Origin: Costus lasius | Lineage: Eukaryota > Streptophyta > Magnoliopsida > Zingiberales > Costaceae | Assembly (NCBI GenBank): GCA_027563935.2 | Contig: CM050454.1 | Span: forward strand, 53,100,596-53,164,595 | Length of the DNA: 64,000 nt | Reading direction: 5' to 3' | Part shown: positions 22,681 through 34,121 of the stretch, piece by piece | Numbering within the stretch: position 1 is the first letter of the stretch | How the letters are laid out: every line of letters starts with the position of its first letter | Made by a program: the position numbers and the translations under genes | Notes under the pieces: model-generated | Databases searched by the model: none | Seen by the model: the letters and a program-made list of their open reading frames with translations, nothing else | Told to the model about the DNA's origin: nothing

Positions 22681-23612
22681 CTAATGGTTGAGAAATCTCA
22701 AACCCATATTATTACAGTGCTTCTCATGCTTCTGCTGCGCCAGAGGCTTTGTAAGCGGGTCTGCTAGATTGTCATCTGTATGAACCTTGCAGACTTTGAT
22801 CTCGCCACGATCAATGATCTCCCGGATCAAGTGAAACCTTCTCTGTATGTGCTTGGACTTCTGGTGCGACCGTGGTTCCTTTGCTTGTGCTATTGCTCCA
22901 GTGTTATCACAGAAGATAACCAAAGGATCTGCACTCGAAGGAACAACACCAAGTTCCTGAACGAACTTACGAATCCACACTGCCTCCTTGGATGCTTCTG
23001 AGGCTGCAACATACTCAGCTTCTGTTGTGGAATCAGCAACAATTGACTGTTTGAAACTTTTCCACACCACCGCTCCTCCATTCAAGCTAAAAACATAGCC
23101 TGATTGCGATCGGAAATCATCCTGGTCAGATTGGAACGAAGCGTCAGTATATCCTTCAATACTGAGTTCTTCCTGACCTCCATATATCAAGAACATATCT
23201 TTGGTCCTCCGAAGATATTTCAAAATGTTCTTGACCGCAATCCAGTGTGCCTTCCCTGGATTACTTTGGAATCGACTGGTCACGTTTAACCCATAAGCAA
23301 CGTCTGGGCGAGTACACAACATCGCATACATAATGGATCCAATAGCCGAAGCATAAGGCGTATTGTCCATTTCATCTTTCTCAGTCCGTGTTTGTGGACA
23401 CTGACTCTTTGAAAGATTCAGACCATGTCTGACTGGAAGATATCCTCTTTTAGAATTTTCTAAATGGAATCTCTCCAGGACTTTATCGATGTAAGTACTC
23501 TGGCACAGCCCGAGAAGCCTCTTAGATCTATCTCTGTAGATCTTCACACCTAATACATAGGCTGCTTCTCCTAAATCTTTCATCTGGAAACATTTTCTTA
23601 ACCATGCTTTGA
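22681..23612 (-). pseudogene. pol: RT end and RNase H of Copia-I H, truncated
   Basis: On the minus strand it encodes the last about 310 residues of the Copia-I polyprotein, from KAWLRKCF through VLGVKIY, the connection region, RNase H (TDASF, TEAEYV, FCDNTGA) to MGLRFLNH. The preserved part has no stop. It breaks off at 23610-23612, inside reverse transcriptase after the YVDD motif would have occurred, at a junction with the leader of copy A in the opposite orientation. Gag, protease, integrase and the RT core are absent. Confidence 0.9.
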
Positions 23613-24945
23613 GTTAGGCCCGGGGTCACACCCGCTTGCCAAAACTCTTGAAGGTGGTTCAGCCCTTGGCGCATGCATGGTTGACCATTAGGTCAACTCG
23701 GGTCAGTTAGGACTCGGTGCATGCAAGGGCACAGGATCTAACTAGATGGATGAGTGGATCCCTATCAATGGACCATTGTAAGGTTGTAGGGCACATAAGG
23801 AAATTAATATTGATGCCTATGGGGTTTTCAAAAATTTAATTTCTTGATTGGATCACATGATGATTGATGCCATGATGCTTGTCTATTTATTCTTATGTGG
23901 ACTGCCCATGTTAAATGTGTGCTGTGCTGGGGCCTGCGTGCCTGGAATCAAACTTGTAAATTATTTTTGTGATCTGCGAATCACATTTGTACTTAATTTA
24001 TAATGTATAATTGACCTGCGAGTCAAACTTGTCTAGATAGATCAAATTGTATTTGATTAGACAAGAGCACAAAGGCACACATCAGAGGAGCATTCACCTG
24101 GTGGCGCACCTGAGGTGCTCTTGGCGCTAGGGCCCTGGGTTGGACCAGATGAGATGCAAATGAGCTCAAGTGAAGACTTAAGTGAAATTAAGGTCTTACT
24201 AGGGTTCATGGGCTTTTACCACATAAGATCATGCTTTCTATTTATTGCTTAAATAATTAGAATTGCATGTGTTTATCTTCTGCTATCACCATAGGCCTTG
24301 TATGATAGTTAAGAAGATAAAAGACCGTTAAAATCCAACGCTAATATATCAAGCACGTAATGCCTTCTGGCGCGAAACCTCACTGTTCTGACTATCGTTG
24401 GAGCCGTGTTGAACCCACTCAGTGGGCACGTCCATCTATCTTCAGACAGTGCGGGATTACACCTGCGTGTTACAGAGTAGGGATTTATCCCTTCTCGTTG
24501 CTCAGCATAGCACGTGGTGGTCCAGGGAGTAGGTCAGGTCAGCTTGACCATGTAGACTACATATGTGGCGCATATGGTAGTGCATGGAGGCAGCCATCTG
24601 TGGGGTCAGAGACTGTGTTGTACCAACTCAGTTGGCACAGTCTGCTGGATTGCCCAGATGAAGGGGAATCGCACGGGTTGGCGATTGGCTGGGACAGCCT
24701 ACCAGAAATTAATGCTTGTCATCTCTGTGCATCTTATCTCGCCTGAGCGGGACGCGGGGACCAAGTATGAAATCTGGATCCCATCTCACTAAAAGAGTGT
24801 TACTCTTTCGGACTGTTTTCTGGATTTTTCAGTCAGACAAAATAGTGAGAAAAAGAATCTTTCTTAAAGTCCTGGATTGATTCTGAACATTGATACTGAC
24901 CTTGCTGTTCTTGCATTGTTGTAGATTCCTACAGCAACGAACACC
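23613..24945 (+). other. Untranslated leader of Copia-I A (5' part missing)
   Basis: It matches the leader of copy C from about 54968 to 56302, so the 5' LTR, primer site and first about 580 bp of leader are missing. Contents: stem-loops CCCACTCAGTGGG (24414-24426) and CCAACTCAGTTGG (24623-24635); the leader structure at 24784-24850 with outer stem TCTCACTA/TAGTGAGA and inner hairpins AAAGAGT/ACTCTTT and GACTG/CAGTC; and an acceptor-like TTGTTGTAG just before gag. Short open frames inside are not genes. Confidence 0.75.
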
Positions 24946-27900
24946 ATGAGCTTCAATGTGCGATCCCTACTGGAAAGGGAGAAGTTTGCTGGGCCGAACT
25001 TCTCTGACTGGTTCGGACACCTTAAGATCGTTCTTAAGGCAGAGAGGAAACTGTATGTCCTCGAGACGGCGATACCGCCGCAGCCCGCTGCGAACGCCGC
25101 AAGGGCGGTTCGTGATGCCTATGAAAAGCACGTCAATGATAGCATTGATGTCGCTTGCCTGATGCTAGCGTCTATGACGCCACCGCTGCAGCGTCAGCAT
25201 GAGGATATGTCGGCTATAGAGATTATAGCGAACCTCAAGATGCTGTATGCTGCACAGGCGAGGACAGAACGCTATAATCTGACGAAGCTCTTCTTTCAGA
25301 GCAAACTGGCTGAGGGGAGCCCAGTGGGAGCTCACGTGCTCAAGATGATTGGGCACAAGGAGGCTCTGGAGAAACTGGGGCATACCGTCAACCAGGAGCT
25401 TGCTGTAGATATTATTCTGCAGTCTCTTCCGCCTTCTTTCGATGCGTTCATCATTAACTTTAATATGAACAAAATCGATTGTACGCCGGCAGAGCTGCTG
25501 AATATGCTCTTGACTACTGAGGAAACTCTGAAGGGCAAGCCTTCAACCTCTATCTTAATGGTTCCTTTTAGGAACAAGAAGAAGGGGAAGAAGGGCAAGG
25601 CCCCTGTCAAGAACTACAGTAAGGCTCTGAAACAGAAGGTCAAGCGGTCCAAGGACAACAGGTGTTTCCACTGTGGCCAGCTGGGTCACTGGAAAAAGGA
25701 CTGTAAAGCGCTCCAAGGAGATAAGAGGGGAAGCATCGCTTCTGGCTCAGGTATATACGTGACGGAAGTCATGGTTTCATCTTCTTCTATTTCATGGGTG
25801 TTGGACACTGCATGTGGAGTTCACATTTGTTCAAATGTACAGGAACTCAAGAGAAGAAGGCAGGTGGGACAGCATGAGGTAGACCTACGCGTTGGAAACG
25901 GGGCACGGGTTGCTGCTGTTGCTGTAGGAGACTATTTCATTTCTTTACCATCTGGCATTGTATTGGAATTAAACAATTGTTATTTTGTACCGAGTATCAC
26001 CAAGAATATTATCTCTATTCCTGCTCTTGTCAGGAAAGGATTTGCCTTTGAATGCAATATTTCAAAGTGTGTTTTATCTGTAGATAATATTGTGTATGCA
26101 ACTGGTTCAATTAACAATGGGTTATACATGTTGGACATGGAAAATTCTATACAAAACATTGATAATAAGAAAGCCAAGTATGCTGATGACAGCACCTTGC
26201 TATGGCATAGTCGTTTAGGCCATATAAACGAGAAACGCATTAAGCGGTTGCATGATCATGGACTGCTGGGATCTTTCTCCTATGAGGAGTTTGATACATG
26301 CAAAGCTTGTTTGATGGGTAAAATGACGAAGTCTCCTTTTCCTAACAAAGGTCAAAGGGCTTCAGGTTTACTTGACCTCATACACAGTGATGTGTGTGGG
26401 CCATTTAGTAAACATGCCAGAGGTGGCTATCAGTACTTCATTACCTTTACTGATGATTTCAGTAGGTATGGGTATGTCTATCTAATGAGACATAAAAGTG
26501 AATCTTTTGACAAGTTCAAAGAGTTCAAAAATGAAGTACAAAATCAGTTAGGCCGAAATATCAAGGCACTTCGTTCTGATCGAGGTGGAGAATACCTAAG
26601 TCGAGAATTTACTGACTATCTGAAAGAGTGTGGGATTATCTCACAGCTCACTCCGCCAGGAACACCGCAATGGAATGGTGTGTCCGAGAGGAGAAATAGA
26701 ACGTTACTTGACATGGTTCGTTCTATGATGAGTCAGGCTACTCTTCCATACTCCTTTTGGGGTTTTGCACTGGAAACAGCTGCAAAGGTACTAAACCGAG
26801 TGCCATCCAAGGCAGTTTCAAAGACGCCATATGAGTTATGGTATGGGAAACAGCCTAGCTTGACATTTATCAGGATCTGGGGTTGCGAGGCTTATGTCAA
26901 AAAGCTCGCCTCTGGGAAACTGGAGAGCAGATCTGAGAAATGCATCTTTGTCGGTTACCCTAAGGAAACTAAGGGTTATTATTTCTACGATCCCAAAGAG
27001 AACAAGGTTTTTGTTGCTCGGACGGCCATATTTCTTGAGAAGGAATTTCTTCTGCAAGAGGCCAGTGGGAGAGAAATAAAGCTGGATGAGAATCCAGAGG
27101 AAGGACAAAGTAGTCAAGTGCAGTTGGATGAGCCAGAGCCAGTGGATCAGGTTATTGAACAACCTGAGGCTCAGATAACACGGGAACCGCGAAGATCGGG
27201 AAGGATCCGTCGACAGCCTGAGCGCTATGACGGAGTCTACATCATTGATAATGATGAACCCCTCACTTATGCGGATGCGGTCAGTGGACCGGAGTCAGCT
27301 AGATGGCTTGATGCTATGCGAGCCGAGATGGACTCCATGTCAGATAACCAAGTCTGGGATTTGGTTGATCCGCCTCCGGGAGTAATCCCTATAGGCTGTA
27401 AATGGATCTTCAAGAAGAAGATTGACATGGATGGTAACGTGGTTACCTATAAAGGCAGGCTAGTTGCGAAAGGTTTCAAACAAATCTACGGGATAGATTA
27501 TGATGAAACTTTCTCACCTGTAGCCATGTTTAAGTCTATTCGGATTCTTTTCGCGATAGCTGCGTATTACGATTATGAGATCTGGCAGATGGATGTGAAA
27601 ACAGCTTTCCTTAATGGAAATCTGGATGAGGATGTGTATATGACACAACCTGAGGGTTTCACTAATCCAGCAGATCGTCATAAAATATGCAAGTTAAAGA
27701 AATCCATTTATGGATTGAAACAAGCATCTAGAAGCTGGAATATTCGTTTCGATGAATCAATCTCTGAGTTTGGTTTCATCAAGAACGAAGATGACCCGTG
27801 TGTATATAAGAGGTTTAGTGGGAGCGTAATTACATTCCTAATCCTCTACGTCGATGATATCTTAATCATTGGAAACGATATTCCTGAACTGCATGCGGTT

Positions 27901-28830
27901 AAAGCATGGTTAGGAAAATGTTTCCAGATGAAAGATCTAGGAGAAGCAGCCTATGTGTTAGGTGTGAAGATCTACCGGGATAGATCTAAGAGGCTTCTCG
28001 GGCTGTGCCAAAGTACTTACATCGATAAAGTCCTGGAGAGATTCCATTTAGAGAAGTCTAAGCGTGGATATCTTCCAGTCAGACATGGTCTGAATCTTTC
28101 GAAGTGTCAGTGTCCACAAACACAGACTGAGAAAGATGAAATGGACAATACGCCTTATGCTTCGGCTATTGGGTCCATTATGTATGCGATGTTGTGTACT
28201 CGCCCAGACGTCGCTTACGGGTTAAGCGTGACCAGTCGATTCCAAAGTAATCCAGGTTTGGCACACTGGATTGCGGTCAAGAACATTATAAAATATCTGC
28301 GGAGGACCAAAGATATGTTCTTGATATATGGTGGTCAGGAAGAACTCAGTATAGAGGGATATACTGACGCTTCGTTCCAGTCAGACCAGGATGATTTCCG
28401 ATCGCAATCAGGCTATGTCTTTAGCTTGAATGGTGGAGCAGTGGTGTGGAAGAGTTTCAAACAGTCAACTGTTGCTGATTCCACAACAGAAGCCGAGTAT
28501 GTTGCAGCCTCGGAAGCATCCAAGGAGGCAGTGTGGATTCGTAAGTTCGTGAGAGAACTTGGTGTTGTTCCTTCGAGTGCAGATCCTTTGGTTATCTTCT
28601 GTGATAACACTGGAGCAATCGCACAAGCAAAGGAACCACGGTCGCACCAGAAGTCCAAGCACATACAGAGACGGTTTCACTTGATCCGGGAGATCATTGA
28701 TCGAGGCGAGATCAAAATATGCAAGGTTCATACAGATGACAATCTGGCAGACCCGCTTACCAAGCCTCTGGCGCAGCAGAAGCATGAGAAGCACTGTAAT
28801 AATATGGGTTTGAGATTTCTCAACCATTAG
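24946..28830 (+). CDS. gag-pol: Copia-I A gag-pol polyprotein, intact frame
   Basis: One uninterrupted frame of 1294 codons, normal for Ty1/Copia. Domains: Gag 1-260 with zinc knuckle C240-C243-H248-C253; aspartic protease with DTA at 287-289; integrase with zinc ligands H421, H426, C452, C455 and catalytic D482, D545, E581 (35 residues between the last two); reverse transcriptase about 800-1040 with YVDD at 968-971; RNase H with D1141, E1182, D1220. The order integrase before reverse transcriptase defines Copia. The ATG follows the leader and is shared with copy C. It would make particle, copy RNA into DNA and integrate it. The 5' LTR is missing, so element-driven transcription is unlikely. 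Confidence 0.95.
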   Translation: MSFNVRSLLEREKFAGPNFSDWFGHLKIVLKAERKLYVLETAIPPQPAANAARAVRDAYEKHVNDSIDVACLMLASMTPPLQRQHEDMSAIEIIANLKMLYAAQARTERYNLTKLFFQSKLAEGSPVGAHVLKMIGHKEALEKLGHTVNQELAVDIILQSLPPSFDAFIINFNMNKIDCTPAELLNMLLTTEETLKGKPSTSILMVPFRNKKKGKKGKAPVKNYSKALKQKVKRSKDNRCFHCGQLGHWKKDCKALQGDKRGSIASGSGIYVTEVMVSSSSISWVLDTACGVHICSNVQELKRRRQVGQHEVDLRVGNGARVAAVAVGDYFISLPSGIVLELNNCYFVPSITKNIISIPALVRKGFAFECNISKCVLSVDNIVYATGSINNGLYMLDMENSIQNIDNKKAKYADDSTLLWHSRLGHINEKRIKRLHDHGLLGSFSYEEFDTCKACLMGKMTKSPFPNKGQRASGLLDLIHSDVCGPFSKHARGGYQYFITFTDDFSRYGYVYLMRHKSESFDKFKEFKNEVQNQLGRNIKALRSDRGGEYLSREFTDYLKECGIISQLTPPGTPQWNGVSERRNRTLLDMVRSMMSQATLPYSFWGFALETAAKVLNRVPSKAVSKTPYELWYGKQPSLTFIRIWGCEAYVKKLASGKLESRSEKCIFVGYPKETKGYYFYDPKENKVFVARTAIFLEKEFLLQEASGREIKLDENPEEGQSSQVQLDEPEPVDQVIEQPEAQITREPRRSGRIRRQPERYDGVYIIDNDEPLTYADAVSGPESARWLDAMRAEMDSMSDNQVWDLVDPPPGVIPIGCKWIFKKKIDMDGNVVTYKGRLVAKGFKQIYGIDYDETFSPVAMFKSIRILFAIAAYYDYEIWQMDVKTAFLNGNLDEDVYMTQPEGFTNPADRHKICKLKKSIYGLKQASRSWNIRFDESISEFGFIKNEDDPCVYKRFSGSVITFLILYVDDILIIGNDIPELHAVKAWLGKCFQMKDLGEAAYVLGVKIYRDRSKRLLGLCQSTYIDKVLERFHLEKSKRGYLPVRHGLNLSKCQCPQTQTEKDEMDNTPYASAIGSIMYAMLCTRPDVAYGLSVTSRFQSNPGLAHWIAVKNIIKYLRRTKDMFLIYGGQEELSIEGYTDASFQSDQDDFRSQSGYVFSLNGGAVVWKSFKQSTVADSTTEAEYVAASEASKEAVWIRKFVRELGVVPSSADPLVIFCDNTGAIAQAKEPRSHQKSKHIQRRFHLIREIIDRGEIKICKVHTDDNLADPLTKPLAQQKHEKHCNNMGLRFLNH

Positions 28831-28839
28831 ATTAAGTGC

Positions 28840-28850
28840 AAGTGGGAGAT
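28840..28850 (+). other. Polypurine tract of Copia-I A
   Basis: AAGTGGGAGAT ends directly before the LTR start TGTTGGGG at 28851. Identical tracts precede the LTRs of B (34111-34121), C (60197-60207) and D. Confidence 0.85.
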
Positions 28851-30541
28851 TGTTGGGGTATGCCCTTAAGGCTAATGTTTGAGGCCTTGGGATTGTATAA
28901 GTATCATGTAATAAACTCTTGTGTTTATAAAAGGCATGGTTATTATTCAGGTTGTTATCTTGTCTGCTGTAATGAGAGTACTTCTGAATAATGTCTCAAA
29001 GCTGTTCAGCTAGGCTGACAGGCTATAAGTCCTTAGTCGAGATATCTTGGTGAACATGAGACAGCCTTGATATGGTTAAGACTAATATGTGTTCTAATCT
29101 TATAGGATGCTTCGAGCATGGAATAAGATGTAGACTCATGGGTACATTGGATGTACTGGACAGACCCTACTAGGATATTCAGTTGGTTGTCACAATGTGA
29201 ATATTCCTTGTATGCATCAAGTGGCACATGTCCTTTGACTTGAGATCACTTGTGTTTCTAAATGATGAATGTCATTATTTTGAGGTAGTTCAATATCATT
29301 TGAAAGATAATGATTATAGACTATCTTGGATAATGATCATGAGTCAGGTTAGGACACTAGTGATAGATATAGGATTGCCGTCTCCTTGTTCAAGGAGTGT
29401 GATGTTCTAAAGGGCCCCCCTATATGAGATGATTGAGATAGTGTATGGCCATACCCAGATGACTATGATCATCTGATCTAATCATGCTCATCGTATTGGA
29501 GTTACAGGCTTGACATGCTTGTCCAATAAGAACATCCAGTGGCAAAGGAAACATGCATGCCTCGTGAGTTTGATTCACACTTGAGCTGTGTTTTGGGTGT
29601 AGTCTTGGAAGACTCTTTCCTTTATATCGGGAGACAGTGATGTGTTGCTAGATACCCCTCACTGATCGTGATAACGTAAGTTATCGTTACCGACATTTAA
29701 AGGAAACCCTTAGGGTCGCACAATGTGATGATATGGCTTACTTAAGTCAGATCGTGTGGACTGAATTCTTTTGGTTCAGTTTAAAGGGAAATAAACTCTG
29801 ATTGTAAGTGAGATCTGGTCTGATCATGTTTGATTGATTAGGGCTTGAGATCGGTAAGCTTCGATCGAGAGAGTTGATGCTAGATCGGTGAGATCAAGAG
29901 CATCAGGAGATGGACGGTTGGATCTGGAACCTTAGGGTTTGATATGGTCTAGACCAAGTGGCTTGGCTCAATTTGCGTTTTGAACCAACTCTAATTGAAC
30001 CGGTTCACTATGTGATCGCTTGGTTCAATGCAAGGAAGTTTCGAACGTTCACTTGGAGTGAACGCTTAAGCCATTGAGACTTACCTATTTTGGAAGGCGG
30101 TTTTCGATAATGAAAGAAAAAACGCTTCCATGTGGTAACGTGGAAGGCTGGTCTCAACGCCTTGCATCTTTCGCTTGAGGGTGATCGACGAGAAGGGGGT
30201 TTTGGACAAGGAGCTCTCGGCCAAAGGATCATCTCATCCCTTGCATACGACAACCCTTGAAGGACCTTGCTAGCACAAGGATCTCCAAGGAGCAAGCACA
30301 TCATCTTGTGTGCGTCAACTAGGGAGAAGATCCCTTTCGATTTTTCTCTTCCAAGTCGCCATCTTCTTCATGGCTTTGGTAAAGATCTAAACTCCATCTT
30401 GTTGATCATATTATCTTGCTAAGATCCATGAAAACCCTAGCTTCCGCTTGAAAGTTTTGATGCGCCACCCTAAAGGGTTTTTCGCCCCCCTCTTGAAAGG
30501 GGTTTCATATGCATGCGCTCCCCCTTGAAGGGGACACTTCA
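28851..30541 (+). repeat. 3' LTR of Copia-I A
   Basis: This 1691-bp LTR runs from TGTTGGGG to GACACTTCA. Near its end is the hairpin CCCCTTGAAGGGG, also in S. The next bases, ATAAC, resume the gag of copy B in mid-gene, so A inserted into B. The left copy of the target duplication is lost with the 5' LTR. Confidence 0.85.
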
Positions 30542-33500
30542 ATAACTTGACAAAACTTTTCTTTCATAGCAAACTGACTGAAGGGAGTCCAGTAGGAGCT
30601 CACGTACTCAAGATGATTGGGTATAAGGAGGCTCTAGAGAAACTGGGACATACCATCAATCAAGAACTTGTTGTAGACATTATTTTGCAGTCTCTCCCGG
30701 CTTCTTTCGATCCGTTCATCATTAATTTTAATATGAACAAAATCGACTGTACTCCGGCAGAGTTACTGAACATGCTCTGCACCACAGAGCAGACTCTTGA
30801 GAAAGGAAAGCCTTCATCCTCTGTCTTAATGGTTCCTTCAAGGAATAAGAAGAAGGGGAAGAAGGGCAAAACCCCTATGAAGAGCTATAACAAGGCTTTG
30901 AAACAAAAGGTGAAGCGGTCAAAGGACAACAGATGCTTCCATTGTGGCCAGCTGGGTCACTGGAAGAAGGACTGTAGAGCGCTCCAAGGAGAGAAGAAGG
31001 GAAGCAAGCCTTTCACTTCTGGCTCAGGTATTTACGTGACTGAAGTCATGGTTGCTTCTTCTATTTCATGGGTGTTGGACACTGCATGTGGAGTTCACAT
31101 TTGTTCAAATGTGCAGGAACTCAAGAGAAGAAGACAGGTGGGACAGCATGAGGTGGACCTACGAGTTGGAAACGGGGCACGGGTTGCTGCTGTTGCTGTA
31201 GGAGAATATAACATCTCTTTACCATCTGGTTTTGTATTAGAACTTGACAATTGTTATTTTGTACCAAGCATAACTAAGAATATTATCTCTATTCCTGCTC
31301 TTGTCAGGAAAGGCTTTTCTTTTGAATGCAAAACTTCACAGTGTTGTATTTCATATGATAATATTGTTTATGCAACTGGATCGATTAACAATGGGTTATA
31401 CATGTTGGACATGGAATGTTCTGTACAACAAATTGATAACAAGAAAGCCAAGTATGCTGATGACAGCACCATGTTATGGCATAGTCGTTTAGGCCATATT
31501 AACAAGAAGCGCATTAAGCGGTTGCATGACCATGGACTGCTGGGATCATTCTCCTATGAGGAATTTGATACATGCAAAGCTTGTTTGATGGGTAAAATGA
31601 CAAAGAATCCTTTTACTAATAAAGGTGAAAGGGCTTCATGTTTACTTGACCTTATTCACAGTGATGTGTGTGGGCCGTTTAGTAAACATGCCAGAGGTGG
31701 CTATTCATACTTCATTACTTTTACTGATGATTTCAGTAGGTATGGTTATGTCTATCTAATGAGACATAAAAGTGAATCTTTTGACAAGTTCAAAGAATTC
31801 AAAAATGAAGTACAGAATCAGTTAGGCCGAAATATCAAGGCACTTCATTCAGATCGAGGTGGAGAATACTTGAGTCGAGAATTTACTGACTATCTGAAGG
31901 AGTGTGGGATCATCTCACAGCTCACTCCACTAGGAACACCGCAATGGAATGGTGTGTCCGAAAGGAGAAATAGAACCTTATTGGATATGGTTCGTTCTAT
32001 GATGAGTCAGGCTACTCTACCTTATTCCTTTTGGGGATTTGCACTGGAAACAGCTGCAAAGGTGCTAAACCGAGTGCCATCCAAGGCTGTTTCAAAGACA
32101 CCATATGAGTTGTGGTATGGAAAACAGCCGAGCTTGACATTTATCAAAATCTGGGGTTGCGAGGCTTATGTCAAAAAGCTCGCCTCTGGGAAACTGGAGA
32201 GCAGATCAGATAAATGTATATTTGTCGGTTACCCTAAAGAAATTAAAGGTTATTATTTCTACGATCCCAAAGAGAATAAAGTATTTGTTGCTCGAACGGC
32301 TATTTTTCTTGAGAAGGAATTTCTTCTGCAAGAGGCCAGTGGGAGAGAAATAAAACTGGATGAAATTCCAGAAGAGGGACAAAGTAGTCAAGCTCAGTTG
32401 GATGAGCCTGAGCCAATAGATCAGGTTAATGTTCAACCTGAGGCTCAGATATCACGGGAACCGCATAGATCGGGAAGGATTCGTCGTCAGCCTGAGCGCT
32501 ATGACGGAGTCTACATCATTAATGATGAACCCCTCACTTATGCGGATGCGGTCAGTGGACCGGAATCAGCAAGATGGCTTGAAGCTATGCGAGCCGAGAT
32601 GGACTCCATGTCAGACAACCAAGTCTGGGATTTGGTTGATCCGCCTCCGGGAGTAATCCCTATAGGCTGTAAGTGGATCTTCAAGAAGAAGAAAGACATG
32701 GATGGTAACGTAGTTACTTATAAGGGCAGGCTAGTTGCGAAAGGTTTCAAACAAATCTACGGGATAGATTATGATGAAACTTTCTCTCCTGTAGCCATGT
32801 TCAAGTCCATTCGAATTATTCTCGCGATAGCAGCATATTATGATTATGAGATCTGGCAAATGGATGTAAAGACCGCTTTCCTTAATGGAAAACTAGAATT
32901 GGATGTGTATATGACACAGCCTGAAGGTTTCATTAATCCATCAGAACGTCATAAAATATGCAAATTAAAGAGGTCCATTTATGGACTAAAACATGCATCG
33001 AGAAGCTGGAATATTCGTTTTGATGAATCAGTCTGTGAATTTGGTTTCATCAAAAATGAAGATGACCCGTGTGTATATAAGAGGTTTAGTGGGAGCGTGA
33101 TTACTTTTCTAGTCCTCTACGTCGATGATATTTTAATCATTGGAAATGATATTCCTGAACTACATGCAGTCAAGGCATGGTTAAGAAAATATTTCCAGAT
33201 GAAAGATTTGGGAGAAGCAGCCTATGTATTAGGTGTGGAGATATACAGAGATAGATCTAATAGGCTTCTCGGGCTGTGCCAGAGTACTTACATCGATAAG
33301 GTCCTGGAGAGATTCCATTTAGAAAATTCTAAAAGAGGATATCTTCCAGTCAGACATGGTCTGAATCTTTCAAAGAGCCAGTGTCCTCAAACACAGTCTG
33401 AGAAAGATGAGATGGACAATACGCCTTATGCTTTGGCTATTGGGTCCATCATGTATGCGATGTTGTGTACTCGCCCAGACGTCGCTTACGGGTTAAGCGT

Positions 33501-34101
33501 GACCAGTCGGTTCCAAAGTAATCCAGGAAAGGCACACTGGATTGCAGTCAAGAATATTTTGAAATATCTTCAGAGAACCAAAGATATGTTCTTGATTTAT
33601 GGAGGTCAGGAAGAACTCAGTATTGAAGGATATACTGACGCTTCGTTCCAATCTGACCAAGACGATTTCCGATCGCAATCAGGCTATGTTTTTAGCTTGA
33701 ATGGAGGAGCAGTGGTGTGGAAGAGTTTCTAACAGTCAATTGTTGCTGATTCCACAACAGAAGCTGAGTATGTTGCAGCCTCAGAAGCATCAAAGGAGGC
33801 AGTATGGATTCGTAAGTTCATTCAAGAACTTGGTGTTGTTCCTTTAAGTGCAGATCCATTGGTTATCTTCTGTGATAACACTGGAGCGATTGCTCAAGCA
33901 AAGGAACCATGGTCACACCAGAAGTCCAAGCACATACAAAGAAGGTTTCATTTGATCCATGAGATCATAGATCGAGGAGAGATCAAGATCTGCAAGGTAC
34001 ATACAGATGACAATCTAGCTGACCCACTTACAAAGCCTCTGGCGCAGCAGAAGCATGAGAAGCATTATAATAATATGGGTTTGAGATTTCTCAACCATTA
34101 G
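30542..34101 (+). pseudogene. gag-pol: Copia-I B gag-pol, 5'-truncated with one stop
   Basis: It starts in mid-Gag at the codons preceding LTKLFFHSK and runs to MGLRFLNH. Present: zinc knuckle CFHCGQLGHWKKDC, protease DTAC, integrase HHCC and D, D, E motifs, reverse transcriptase YVDD and RNase H motifs. The first about 110 Gag codons are missing and were on the far side of the A insertion. One stop, TAA at 33730-33732, falls in RNase H where A has Lys (WKSF then stop). Private changes include GLKHAS for GLKQAS in RT. It belongs with D rather than A and C (FHSKLTEGS; KPFTSGSG). Confidence 0.92.
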
Positions 34102-34121
34102 TTTAAGTGCAAGTGGGAGAT

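Noticed and set aside
26836..27162. Antisense open frames within Copia-I gag-pol, also at 58193 and 28465
   Set aside because: They mirror the sense coding sequence and recur only because the copies are similar.
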